A stretch of DNA of 64,000 bases, taken from an uncultured Comamonas sp. GTDB taxonomy: Bacteria > Pseudomonadota > Gammaproteobacteria > Burkholderiales > Burkholderiaceae_C. Below are positions 30,750 to 41,847 of the stretch, piece after piece; within the stretch, counting starts at the first letter, position 1; the number at the start of each line of letters is the position of its first letter. The DNA is taken from NCBI GenBank assembly GCA_902175065.1, contig CABIIJ010000018.1:62001-126000 (forward strand), read 5' to 3'. The translations under genes and the position numbers were made by a program. The notes below the pieces were generated by a model. It worked only from the letters and a program-made list of their open reading frames with translations, was not told the origin of the DNA and ran no database searches.

Positions 30750-30819
30750 AGCATGTGGATCGGCCCCGGTACTCCTGCGGGTTGGTGGTACGCCTGAACA
30801 TCAGAAAGGATGAATATCT

Positions 30820-31599
30820 GTGAAATGGATGGCAAAAACAGTGCTTGCCACGGCCCTGCTGGGCTTGGCTGCCTGCACGACACCAATCGAGAAAACCGCA
30901 AACGACCACAAGGCGGGGGAGTCAATGGCTGCTAATTTGCAAACCCATGTCTGGACGCTCTCCCAGGTTCAGGGTGCGGCCAGCCCATCGCAACAGGCCG
31001 GGTTGTCCAGGGTTCAACTGGACTTCGTGGATGCCCAGGGGCTGGCAGTCAAGGGGCTGTGCAACAACATGCACGGACGCTACACCGTCCAGGGGCAGGC
31101 CCTGGAAATCGGACGTCTGGCATCGACCATGATGGCTTGCCAGGATGCTGGGCTGATGGCTCTGGAGCAGCAGGTGGGCGCCTTGCTGCCGCAGGCGCAG
31201 ACGTGGCAGTTGCTGGACGAGGCTGCGCCGCAATTGGAAATCAGCTTTTCCGGCGGCCAGCGCTGGCTGCTCGACGGGACTGTCAAGCCGGAAACCCTGT
31301 ACGGCCAGCCTGAACGCGTGTTCCTGGAAATTGCGCCGCAGCAGCAGGCCTGCCCGCACCCGCTGATGAAGGATGCCCAATGCCTGCAGGTGCGCAGCGT
31401 GACGTATGACGGCCAGGGCTTGAAAAAGCGCGTGGGCGAGTGGGAAAACTTTTATGGGGCGATCGAAGGATTCGAGCACCGCCCGGGGGTACGCAACATC
31501 GTGCGCCTGAAACGTTTCACCAACCCCAACCCTCCAGCAGATGCCTCGCGCTACGTATACATCCTGGATATGGTGGTGGAGACGAGCCTGGAAAAGTAA
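30820..31599 (+). CDS. Lipoprotein with META and DUF4377-like domains
   Basis: MKWMAKTVLATALLGLAACTTP lipobox; CNNMHGRYTVQGQALEIGRLASTMMAC (META); FLEIAPQQQACPHPLMKDAQCLQVR. Confidence 0.8.
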   Translation: MKWMAKTVLATALLGLAACTTPIEKTANDHKAGESMAANLQTHVWTLSQVQGAASPSQQAGLSRVQLDFVDAQGLAVKGLCNNMHGRYTVQGQALEIGRLASTMMACQDAGLMALEQQVGALLPQAQTWQLLDEAAPQLEISFSGGQRWLLDGTVKPETLYGQPERVFLEIAPQQQACPHPLMKDAQCLQVRSVTYDGQGLKKRVGEWENFYGAIEGFEHRPGVRNIVRLKRFTNPNPPADASRYVYILDMVVETSLEK

Positions 31600-31609
31600 T
31601 CCAGAAAAC

Positions 31610-31691
31610 AATAGCTGCTACCGCAGATCAGGCAAGAATTTCAAAACGTTTTGACTTTGAAAGTCTTGCCTGATCTGCGGTAGCAGCTATT
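31610..31691. repeat. 28-bp perfect inverted repeat (large hairpin), member of dispersed intergenic palindrome family
   Basis: AATAGCTGCTACCGCAGATCAGGCAAGA (31610-31637) and its exact reverse complement (31664-31691), with inner TTTCAAA/TTTGAAA. Confidence 0.95.
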
Positions 31692-31722
31692 TTTTTGAGC
31701 TGACTCCTGGAATTGCCGGAGC

Positions 31723-32514
31723 TTATTCCACCTTGGCCTTGCCGCGCAGTTCTTCCTGGAAGGTGGCCATCTTCCGCTGTTCCAGTTCCTGCTTGATCTG
31801 GGGTTTGACCTCATCCAGTGCCGGCACTTTGGCGTCACGGGTTTCATCGACGCGGATGATGTGCCAGCCGAACTGGGTCTTCACCGGGGTGTCGGTCATG
31901 GCGCCTTTGTTCAGGTGGGTCATGGCTTCTGAAAACTCCGGGACGAAGCTGCTCGGATCGGCCCAGCCCAGGTCGCCGCCCTGGGCGCCCGAGCCCGGGT
32001 CTTTGGATGCTTTTTTGGCGGCATCGGCGAACTTCTTCTTGCCTGCCTTGATGTCGGCAATCAGTGCCTTGGCCTCGTCCTCGGTTTCCACCAGAATGTG
32101 GCTGGCGCGGTATTCCTTGCCGCCGTTGCCGGCCACGAACTTGTCGTACTCGGCCTGGATGTCGGCATCGGTCACCGGATTGGATTTTTCAAAATCCAGG
32201 AACAGTTCGCGGATCAGGATGGTCTGGCGGGCCATCTCCATGTTCTGCTTGTATTCCTTGCTGCGGTCCAGGCCACGGCGTGCGGCTTCCTGCATGAAGA
32301 TTTCGCGGGCAATGACTTCCTCTTTCAATTGCGCATCCATCTCCGCCGGCAGCTCGCGGCCACTGCGTTCTTCGATTTGTTGCTTGAGCAGTTGCAGGCG
32401 TTCGGCAGGGACGGGCTTGCCGTTCACCACGGCAATATTCTGTGCCGAAGCACCCAGGGCGGCCATGCTCAAGAGGGTGGCTGCGGCAATTTGAGTCAGG
32501 ATTCTTTTTTGCAT
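31723..32514 (-). CDS. Periplasmic peptidyl-prolyl isomerase, PpiC/parvulin-type
   Basis: Signal peptide; YRASHILVETEDEAKALIADIKAGKKKFADAAKKASKDPGSGAQGGDLGWADPSSFVPEFSEA. Confidence 0.93.
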   Translation of the reverse strand: MQKRILTQIAAATLLSMAALGASAQNIAVVNGKPVPAERLQLLKQQIEERSGRELPAEMDAQLKEEVIAREIFMQEAARRGLDRSKEYKQNMEMARQTILIRELFLDFEKSNPVTDADIQAEYDKFVAGNGGKEYRASHILVETEDEAKALIADIKAGKKKFADAAKKASKDPGSGAQGGDLGWADPSSFVPEFSEAMTHLNKGAMTDTPVKTQFGWHIIRVDETRDAKVPALDEVKPQIKQELEQRKMATFQEELRGKAKVE

Positions 32515-32555
32515 AAAGAGAAGGGTGGGTTGGAAAAGGTGTTGTTGGAAACGGC

Positions 32556-32831
32556 TCAGGCCTCGATGGCCAGGGCGTGCAGCCCAAGGGCAAAAAACGG
32601 CTGCAGGCAGTCGTAGACGAGGCGGTGGCGGCCTACCTTGCCGACCCCGGCAAAGGCTGCGCAGTCCATGCGGACCCGGAAATGGGTGCCAAAGCCCGTG
32701 CCGTTGGCGCCGGGGTGGCCGTCGTGGAGGTAGCTCTCGTCGATGACTTCCAGCGTGGTGGGGGAAAATTTTTCGCGCAAGGCCGCTTCCATGGCTGCGG
32801 CGGTGACGGCATTCCGGATGTCGGCGTTCAT
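32556..32831 (-). CDS. BolA family protein
   Basis: MEAALREKFSPTTLEVIDESYLHDGHPGANGTGFGTHFRVRM...KVGRHRLVYDCLQPFF. Confidence 0.9.
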   Translation of the reverse strand: MNADIRNAVTAAAMEAALREKFSPTTLEVIDESYLHDGHPGANGTGFGTHFRVRMDCAAFAGVGKVGRHRLVYDCLQPFFALGLHALAIEA

Positions 32832-33373
32832 TGGTGTTCCTGTTGCTTGTCCTGCATGAAGCGGCTCATGTACAGCGCCTGTCCAAGGATGAAGAGCAGC
32901 ATGAGCCCCAGGCCGCCGAACATTTTGAAATTGACCCAGGTGTTGGTGTCGAACCGGTAGGCAATCCACAGGTTCAGGCAGCCCATGACGGTAAAGAAGG
33001 CGCACCAGCTCCAGTTCAGTGTGCGCCAGGCATGGTCCGGTAGTTGTACCTGGGTGCCCATCAGGCTCTTGATGAAGTTCTTGCGCAGCAGGAGCTGGCC
33101 GAACAGCAGCGCCGCGCCCATCAGCCAGTACAGCACGGTGGGCTTCCACTTGATGAAGTTCTCATCCTGGGCCAGCAAGGTCGCGCCGCCGAACAGCACG
33201 ATGACCCCGAGGCTGACCCACTGCATCGGCTCCACCTTGCCGACCTTCAGGCGCAGGTAGGCAATTTGCACGATGGTGGCGGCAATGGCGACGGCTGTTG
33301 CCGGATAGATGCCCCAGATTTTGAAGACGGCAAAAAACAGGATGATGGGAAAGAAATCAATCAGTAATTTCAT
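32828..33373 (-). CDS. yciB: Inner membrane septation protein A
   Basis: MKLLIDFFPIILFFAVFKIWGIYPATAVAIAATIVQIAYL; LRKNFIKSLMG; WVNFKMFGGLGLML; overlaps the bolA start. Confidence 0.95.
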   Translation of the reverse strand: MKLLIDFFPIILFFAVFKIWGIYPATAVAIAATIVQIAYLRLKVGKVEPMQWVSLGVIVLFGGATLLAQDENFIKWKPTVLYWLMGAALLFGQLLLRKNFIKSLMGTQVQLPDHAWRTLNWSWCAFFTVMGCLNLWIAYRFDTNTWVNFKMFGGLGLMLLFILGQALYMSRFMQDKQQEHQ

Positions 33374-33423
33374 GGCGCAAGGGGGACGCGGGCAAAGGCT
33401 GCAAGGATGCCACAGATCCGGCT

Positions 33424-33843
33424 TTATTCCGGGGTGGCCGTGTCGGTAAATGCCAGGGCGGCGGAATTCATGCAGTAGCGCAGCCCGGTCGGATCCGGGC
33501 CGTCGGGAAAGACATGGCCCAGGTGGGCGCCGCACTGGCTGCAAAGGGTTTCGACACGCACCATGGCGTGGCTATGGTCGGCCTGCTCGGCAATGGCGCC
33601 GGGGAGCGCCTGGTAGAAGCTGGGCCAGCCGCAGCCGGCATCGAATTTGGTGTCCGATACGAACAGCGGGGCGCCGCAGCAGATGCAGTGGTAGCGGCCA
33701 GCGGCCCAGTGCTCCGTGTATTTGCCGGTGAAAGGGCGTTCAGTGGCCGCGTGCCGGGTGACCTGGTAGGCCAGCGGTTCGGTGTCCTGGGCGGCCAGCA
33801 GGGCCTGCCATTCACGGTCTGGCTTTTGAATGGGAAATTGCAT
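33424..33843 (-). CDS. msrB: Peptide-methionine (R)-S-oxide reductase
   Basis: [77 protein letters not shown]. Confidence 0.97.
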   Translation of the reverse strand: MQFPIQKPDREWQALLAAQDTEPLAYQVTRHAATERPFTGKYTEHWAAGRYHCICCGAPLFVSDTKFDAGCGWPSFYQALPGAIAEQADHSHAMVRVETLCSQCGAHLGHVFPDGPDPTGLRYCMNSAALAFTDTATPE

Positions 33844-33922
33844 GGCGGGGGTGGAGTTGTCTCTGGCGGGGAAAGTTCCTGCTACCGACGGCGGGCAAGG
33901 CGGGGAGCAGGGCCTGGTTCAG

Positions 33923-33957
33923 TCTTATAGATGATTTTGCGGAAGTCTTCTATAAGA
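33923..33957 (+). promoter_or_regulatory. Candidate operator dyad upstream of icd
   Basis: TCTTATAGATGA-11 nt-TCTTCTATAAGA: 12-bp arms, one mismatch. Confidence 0.4.
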
Positions 33958-33989
33958 GTTAGGTAAAACAGCGGTTACCGGTTAGAATT

Positions 33990-34130
33990 TTGCATGGTGG
34001 TAGCAGCTTGCACTCATGTGAAATACAGCTTGGCCATAAGCCAGGTTCTTCGGGTAGATGCAAGACGCCTCCAAGGAGGATGTGGGTATCCCCCGTCCTG
34101 ATTCGCAGCAACCTGATTAGAGCCAAAAGC
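33990..34130 (+). ncRNA. Structured 5' leader of icd (candidate cis-regulatory RNA, possibly icd-II-like)
   Basis: Non-coding region with small stems (TTGGC/GCCA, CCTCC/GGAGG, GGG/CCC) immediately before monomeric icd; family name from memory. Confidence 0.35.
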
Positions 34131-34135
34131 ACGCA

Positions 34136-36370
<2,235 letters not shown>

Positions 36371-36388
36371 TTCGAATTCCAGAAACGC

Positions 36389-36415
36389 AACGCCACCGCA
36401 AGGTGGCGTTTTTTT
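36389..36415 (+). terminator. Rho-independent terminator after icd
   Basis: AACGCCACC-gca-aGGTGGCGTT-TTTTT. Confidence 0.92.
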
Positions 36416-36602
36416 ATGGATGGGCGGCCGGGCTGATGTTGTTGGCTGTCCGCACGATGGCCGCGCTGGATTTTGCCCGGTGGGTCGCCGATACTCTCGG
36501 CGCCTGGAGGGCGATCTCCCATCTGGTTCCCCTGCTGCTCTTGCTGGCGAGTGCCCGGCCTGCCAGGGAGTGCCTTGCACAAACCTATTCCTGATATTTT
36601 TT

Positions 36603-36682
36603 AGGAGCTGTTTCCACTTTGAATATAAGTATTTCAGGATTGTTTATCCTTGAAATCCTTGTATGAAAAGCGGTAACAGCTA
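36603..36682. repeat. Palindromic intergenic repeat family copy
   Basis: AGCTGTTTCCactttgaatataagTATTTCAGGATtgtttATCCTTGAAA...GCGGTAACAGCT; imperfect full-length palindrome. Confidence 0.8.
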
Positions 36683-36690
36683 CGATTATT

Positions 36691-37920
36691 ATGAAAAACG
36701 ACCACCTGACGACCCACTTGATCCACCATCCCTACCATGCCCCGGAGGATTTTTCCGCCCCGCAATTGCCGGTGCACAAGGCCTCCACCGTATTTTTCCC
36801 GGACGTGGCAACGATGCGTTCGCGCCGCTGGCTGGACAAAAGCGGCTACACCTATGGACTGCATGGCACGCCCACCTCGTTCACGCTGGAGGAGCGTCTG
36901 TGCGCCCTGGAGGGCGGCAGGCAATGCCTGCTGGTGCCCAGCGGGCTGGCAGCGATCAGCACTGTCTCGCTGGCATTGCTCGATCAGGGCGACGAAGTCC
37001 TGATCCCCGATAACGCCTACGGCCCGAACAAGGATTTCGCTGGGCATGAACTCTTGCGCTACGGGATTCGCCATGCCTTCTTCAACCCCATGGACATCGA
37101 GGACTTGCGCCGCAAACTCACGCCCGCCACCAAACTGGTGTGGCTGGAAGCACCAGGCTCGGTCACCATGGAGTTTCCGGATCTGATCGCCCAGGTGCAG
37201 TGCGTGCAACGCCACGGGGCGCTTGCCGCCCTGGACAACACCTGGGGCGCCGGCCTGGCCTTTTTGCCCTTTGACCTGCTGCGCGATGGCGGCAGCCTGG
37301 GCGTCGACATCTCGGCCCATGCCCTGACCAAATACCCCAGCGGTGGCGGTGACGTGCTCATGGGCAGCATTACCACCTGCGACCCGGCATTGCATATGCG
37401 CCTGAAACTCACGCACATGCGCCTGGGCCTGGGGGTGGGAATGAACGATGTGGAGCTGGTGCTGCGCTCCCTGCCCAGCACGCCCCTGCGCTACCACGCG
37501 CAAGATAAAACCGCCCGTCAATTGGCGGCAGCGCTGCAGCGCCAGACGGTGGTCACCCAATTGCTGCACCCGGCCTTTGTCGGCAGTCCCGGCCACAGCC
37601 ATTGGCAGCAGTTGTGTGTTTCCCGGGAAAACCCTGATGGGGTGGCTGCCGGCATCTTCAGCGTGGTGCTGGATGCGCTGCAAAGCCAGATCGATGATTT
37701 CTGCAATCGCTTGCAGCGCTTCCGGCTGGGCTATAGCTGGGGCGGGCATGTCAGCCTGGTCATGCCCTATGGCCTGGACGACATGCGCAACCTGGGCCGA
37801 GGGCAGGTGGCTGCCGGCGGTGTCGTGCGCCTGTGCATCGGCCTGGAGGATGGGGTGGATCTGGAGCGGGATCTGGCCCAGGCCTACGCCCAGGCGTTTG
37901 CGCAGGATTGGCGACATTAA
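36691..37920 (+). CDS. metC: Cystathionine beta-lyase (PLP-dependent)
   Basis: THLIHHPYHAPEDFSAPQLPVHKASTVFF; GLHGTPTSFTLEERLCALEGGRQCLLVPSGLAAI; DISAHALTKYPSGGGDVLMG. Confidence 0.93.
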   Translation: MKNDHLTTHLIHHPYHAPEDFSAPQLPVHKASTVFFPDVATMRSRRWLDKSGYTYGLHGTPTSFTLEERLCALEGGRQCLLVPSGLAAISTVSLALLDQGDEVLIPDNAYGPNKDFAGHELLRYGIRHAFFNPMDIEDLRRKLTPATKLVWLEAPGSVTMEFPDLIAQVQCVQRHGALAALDNTWGAGLAFLPFDLLRDGGSLGVDISAHALTKYPSGGGDVLMGSITTCDPALHMRLKLTHMRLGLGVGMNDVELVLRSLPSTPLRYHAQDKTARQLAAALQRQTVVTQLLHPAFVGSPGHSHWQQLCVSRENPDGVAAGIFSVVLDALQSQIDDFCNRLQRFRLGYSWGGHVSLVMPYGLDDMRNLGRGQVAAGGVVRLCIGLEDGVDLERDLAQAYAQAFAQDWRH

Positions 37921-37964
37921 CCACGAGCTAACCACGAGCGTGCCGGACACGGGCACTGGCCAAA

Positions 37965-37997
37965 TAAAAAAAGCCAGCCAGGGCGATCCTGGCTGGC
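37965..37997 (-). terminator. Rho-independent terminator (apbE side)
   Basis: GCCAGCCAGG-gcgat-CCTGGCTGGC with a T-run on the minus strand. Confidence 0.85.
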
Positions 37998-38042
37998 GTG
38001 GTTTCGGGCGGTGGGCCTGGGCGGTCATGACCGCCAGCGCCA

Positions 38043-39095
38043 TTACGCCTGCAATTGCTGCGCCATGGCGGTGTTTTGCCAGACCTGGCCATCGTTGCCG
38101 GCAGCCAGCACGGCCACATCCGGGTGCTGCTGGCTCCAGGCGGGGATGGCCGCAGGCCCTTGCACCATCAGCGCCGTCCCCCAGCCGTTGACGGCAGCCA
38201 CCTCGCGGGCCACCAGGGCCACGCCGTGAACCTGGGTGGTCGGCCAGCCCGTGCGGGGGTTCAGAACATGGTGGTAGCGCTGGCCGTCGCGCTCAAAACA
38301 GCGCTCGTAGTCGCCGGAGGAGGCGACCACGCCCTGGCCCTCGATGGCAACCACGCCCAGCAGTCGGACGGGCTGGCGCGGGTCGCGAATCCCAACGCGC
38401 CAGGGGCGGCCCTGCAACCGGCCGATGGCCACGACATCCCCGCCGCCGTTGATCAGGGCGTTCTGGATGCCATGCTCCTGCAGGGTTTGCAGACCGGCTG
38501 CCAGGATGGGCAGCTTGGCAATACCGCCCAAGTCCAGGGCCATATCGGCTTGCGCCAGCAGGGCAGTGTTTTTGGCAGTGTCGAGTTGCAGCCTGTCGGC
38601 ACCAATGTGCTGCAGCGCCTGGGAAATCTGTGCGGCAGTCGGCATGGCCTGTTGGCCTGGCTCGAAGCGCCATGCAGCCAAAGCCCCTACGGTGGGGTCG
38701 AAAGCGCCCTTGCTGGCCTTCCAGACCATACGCGCCTGCTGCAGCACGGCCATCATTTCTGCCGGAACGGTCACGGCAGTTTTGCCCGCCTGTGCGTTGA
38801 TTTGCTGCAACATGCTGTCGCTGCGAAAGCGGCTCATCATGGCCTCAAGCACCTGCATGCGGGCAAATGCCTGCGCCATGGCCGCTTGCAGCGTGGCGGA
38901 GGACGCACCGTCGGTAACGATATCTACCTGCGTCCCCATCAATGCGCGGCTGGCGCGTTGCGGGCCGGAGCCAGCCGTGCTGGCCCAACTGGCGGGGGCG
39001 GCAAGCAGGCCCAGGCTGCCCAGCAAGGGCGTGGCCAGCGCAAAGCGCCGCCGTGTCCATTGCCCACCATTTGCGGGGATGCCTATCTCTACCAT
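38043..39095 (-). CDS. apbE: FAD:protein FMN transferase
   Basis: RALMGTQVDIVTD; ALDLGGIAKLPI; ALINGGGDVVAIGR; HHVLNPRTGWPTTQVHGVALVA. Confidence 0.93.
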   Translation of the reverse strand: MVEIGIPANGGQWTRRRFALATPLLGSLGLLAAPASWASTAGSGPQRASRALMGTQVDIVTDGASSATLQAAMAQAFARMQVLEAMMSRFRSDSMLQQINAQAGKTAVTVPAEMMAVLQQARMVWKASKGAFDPTVGALAAWRFEPGQQAMPTAAQISQALQHIGADRLQLDTAKNTALLAQADMALDLGGIAKLPILAAGLQTLQEHGIQNALINGGGDVVAIGRLQGRPWRVGIRDPRQPVRLLGVVAIEGQGVVASSGDYERCFERDGQRYHHVLNPRTGWPTTQVHGVALVAREVAAVNGWGTALMVQGPAAIPAWSQQHPDVAVLAAGNDGQVWQNTAMAQQLQA

Positions 39096-39118
39096 GGCGC
39101 GTTCTCCTTTTCCCTGGG

Positions 39119-39583
39119 TTACACCGATTGGCTCACCATGAAATCCACGGCGGCCTTCACTTCTTCGTCGGTCAGCTTGGAGCTGCCACCGCGAGCGGGC
39201 ATCATCCCATGGTCACCGGTAAAGCCTTCCAGGGCGTGCTTGTACATCGTGTCATTGCCTTGGGCGATACGGGGGGCCCAGGCCTCCTTATCGCCGGGCT
39301 TGGGTGCGCCGGCAACACCTGCAGCATGGCACATCGCACAGGTTTTGCCGTAAACGCTCTTGCCGTCCACGCTGGCGGTTGCTTCCGCCTTGGGTGCTTC
39401 AGCAGCAGGTGCAGCTTCGGCTGCCGGTGCGGCGGCAGGCGCCTCTGCTTTTGGCGCTTCGGCAGCAGGTGCTTCCACCTTGGGCGCTTCGGCAGCCGGT
39501 GCCGAGGTTTGAGGAGCTTCTTTGCCGCAGGCAGCTAGCAACAGAGCAGCCGAAATAGCAACGGCAAAAGGAAGTTTTTTCAT
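39119..39583 (-). CDS. c-type cytochrome (c5-like) lipoprotein with Ala/Glu/Pro-rich linker
   Basis: MKKLPFAVAISAALLLAACGKEAP lipobox; (APKA/VEAPAAE) repeats; KTCAMCHAAGVAGAPKPGDKEAWAPRIAQG; MPARGGSSKLTDEEVKAAVDFMV. Confidence 0.93.
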   Translation of the reverse strand: MKKLPFAVAISAALLLAACGKEAPQTSAPAAEAPKVEAPAAEAPKAEAPAAAPAAEAAPAAEAPKAEATASVDGKSVYGKTCAMCHAAGVAGAPKPGDKEAWAPRIAQGNDTMYKHALEGFTGDHGMMPARGGSSKLTDEEVKAAVDFMVSQSV

Positions 39584-39704
39584 ATTACGCTTTCTGTAAG
39601 TATTGAGGAAACAACAAAACGGAGTGCACGCAATAACCGGAAAGTTATAGTGCGCAGACCCCGTTGGATGCGTCGTAGTGTGAACGACTTCCTGGAATAT
39701 ACAT

Positions 39705-39718
39705 TTGATATGAATCAA
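39705..39718 (+). promoter_or_regulatory. FNR/DNR-type box in the nosZ / cytochrome c divergent promoter
   Basis: Exact TTGATatgaATCAA. Confidence 0.75.
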
Positions 39719-39819
39719 TGTGCAAAACCCGGGGTCATGCACACTAGGACTTGCCCTAACGGGGTTTTCCTGATGGGTATATCGGCCCAGAGGGCTTTTT
39801 ATTACATAGATAAAACACC

Positions 39820-41745
39820 ATGAGTCAATCGAACCGTCCTGAAAAAGAGGCCGTACCGGCCCGTCGAAAGTTCCTCAACACTGCTGCGCTCGCTGGCTTG
39901 GCTGGTGTTGTAGGTTGTACGGAAAAAGCTGCACCTGCAGCAGCATCCTCCACCCCCGCAGCCACTCCGGCAGCGGCCTCTTCTGCGGCTTCGTCGGGAA
40001 CCCACCTGAAGCCCGGTGAGCTCGATAGCTACTACGGCCTGTGGAGCGGTGGTCACAACGGTGATGTGCGCGTGCTGGGCATGCCTTCCGGACGAGAGCT
40101 GTTGCGCATTCCTTGCTTCCGTCCCGATGCACTGGTTGGCTGGGGTATCACCAACGAATCCCTCGATGTGATGGGGCGTAACGCCAAAGGCGGCCCGCTG
40201 TACAACGTTGCCGATACCCATCACTTGCACGCTTCGTACAAGGGCGGCAACTATGACGGTCGTTACGCATGGGTGAACGATAAGCTGAACAGCCGTATCG
40301 CACGTATCCGCCTGGACTATTTCATTTGCGACAAGATCACCACGCTGCCGAACGTCCAGGGCTTCCACGGAATTTTCCCCGACAAGGCCGATCCGGTTGA
40401 CCCCGCCATCAACTACACCACCCGTGTTTTCTGCGGTGCTGAGTTCTCCATTCCGCTGCCCAACGATGGCTCCGATGTAAACGCTCCTGAAAAATACCGT
40501 TCGCTGTTCACTTGCGTTGATGCCGAAACCATGGAAGTGCGTTGGCAAGTGCTGATCGACGGCAACTGCGACCTGACCGCAACCTCCTACGACGGCAAGT
40601 TGGCCGCGACCAACCAGTACAACGTCGAAATGGGCGTGCATTACGAGGACATGATGTCCGCAGAGCGCGATGCGTGCCTGTTCTTCAACATTGCGCGTAT
40701 CGAAGAGGCCGTGAAGGCTGGCAAATTCAAGACCTATGGCACTTCCAAAGTGCCGGTGGTGGACGGTACCCAGGAAGCCAACAAGGATCCGCTGACCGCC
40801 CTGACCGGCTATGTGTCCGTGCCGAAGAACCCCCACGGCGTGAACGCTTCGCCCGATGGCAAGTACTTCATCTGTGCAGGCAAGCTCTCGCCAACCACCA
40901 CCACCATTGAGTTGACCAAGGTGCTTGACTGGTTCGATGGCAAGTTGGAAAACATCGACGACGCCATCGTCGCTGAAGTCGAAGTGGGCCTGGGCCCTCT
41001 GCACACCGCGTTTGACGGCCGTGGCAATGCCTACACCACGCTGTTCCTCGACAGCCAGATGGTGAAGTGGAACATCGAGAAAGCCATCGCCTTCCACAAT
41101 GGCGACAAGAGTGCCGAGTACGTGATTGACCGTCTGGATGTGCACTATCAGCCGGGCCATACCAACGCGACCCAGTCCGAAACCATGGCTGCTGATGGCA
41201 AATACCTGGTGGTTGGTTGCAAGTTCTCCAAAGACCGTTTCTTGCCCGTCGGTCCTTTCCACCCGGAAAACGAGCAGATCATCGACATCTCGGGCGACAA
41301 GATGGTGTTGCTGGCCGACCACCCTGTGCGTGGCGAGCCGCACGACTTCATCATCTTCAAGCGTGACATCATCAAGACCAAGCAGGTATATGACCTGGAT
41401 GAGTCCCCTCTGGCCGTGAAAGATGCCAAGGATTCGGGTGTGTTCCGCGACGGCAAGAAGGTGACGGTGCGCTTGACCTCCCAGGCGCCTGCATTCTCCA
41501 TGCGCGAGTTCACGGTCAAAAAGGGCGACGAGGTGACTTTGATTCTGACCAACCTGGACAAGATCGAAGATTTGACCCACGGTTTTGCTCTGCCGAACTA
41601 CAACATTCAGTTCGTTATCAATCCGCTTGAAACCAAGTCTGTCACTTTTGTGGCCGATAAGCCGGGTGTATTCTGGGCTTATTGCTCCACTTTCTGCCAT
41701 GCACTGCACTTGGAAATGCGCACGCGGATGATTGTTGAGGCTTAA
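39820..41745 (+). CDS. nosZ: Nitrous-oxide reductase
   Basis: Tat signal PARRKFLNTAALAGLAGVVG; C-terminal CuA motif VFWAYCSTFCHALHLEMRTRM; 641 aa. Confidence 0.98.
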   Translation: MSQSNRPEKEAVPARRKFLNTAALAGLAGVVGCTEKAAPAAASSTPAATPAAASSAASSGTHLKPGELDSYYGLWSGGHNGDVRVLGMPSGRELLRIPCFRPDALVGWGITNESLDVMGRNAKGGPLYNVADTHHLHASYKGGNYDGRYAWVNDKLNSRIARIRLDYFICDKITTLPNVQGFHGIFPDKADPVDPAINYTTRVFCGAEFSIPLPNDGSDVNAPEKYRSLFTCVDAETMEVRWQVLIDGNCDLTATSYDGKLAATNQYNVEMGVHYEDMMSAERDACLFFNIARIEEAVKAGKFKTYGTSKVPVVDGTQEANKDPLTALTGYVSVPKNPHGVNASPDGKYFICAGKLSPTTTTIELTKVLDWFDGKLENIDDAIVAEVEVGLGPLHTAFDGRGNAYTTLFLDSQMVKWNIEKAIAFHNGDKSAEYVIDRLDVHYQPGHTNATQSETMAADGKYLVVGCKFSKDRFLPVGPFHPENEQIIDISGDKMVLLADHPVRGEPHDFIIFKRDIIKTKQVYDLDESPLAVKDAKDSGVFRDGKKVTVRLTSQAPAFSMREFTVKKGDEVTLILTNLDKIEDLTHGFALPNYNIQFVINPLETKSVTFVADKPGVFWAYCSTFCHALHLEMRTRMIVEA

Positions 41746-41847
41746 ACTGCTGTTGTGACTCTCCCCCTGCTCGGTGTTGGCAGGGGGGAACAAAATAGCT
41801 CTTTTTTACAGGCACCCTCTGGTGCCTGTTATCTATTGGATAGTCAG

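Noticed and set aside
36634-38043. 469-aa - strand ORF
   Set aside because: Antisense to metC; no coherent domain.
39802-41793. 663-aa - strand ORF
   Set aside because: Antisense to nosZ; no domain signatures.
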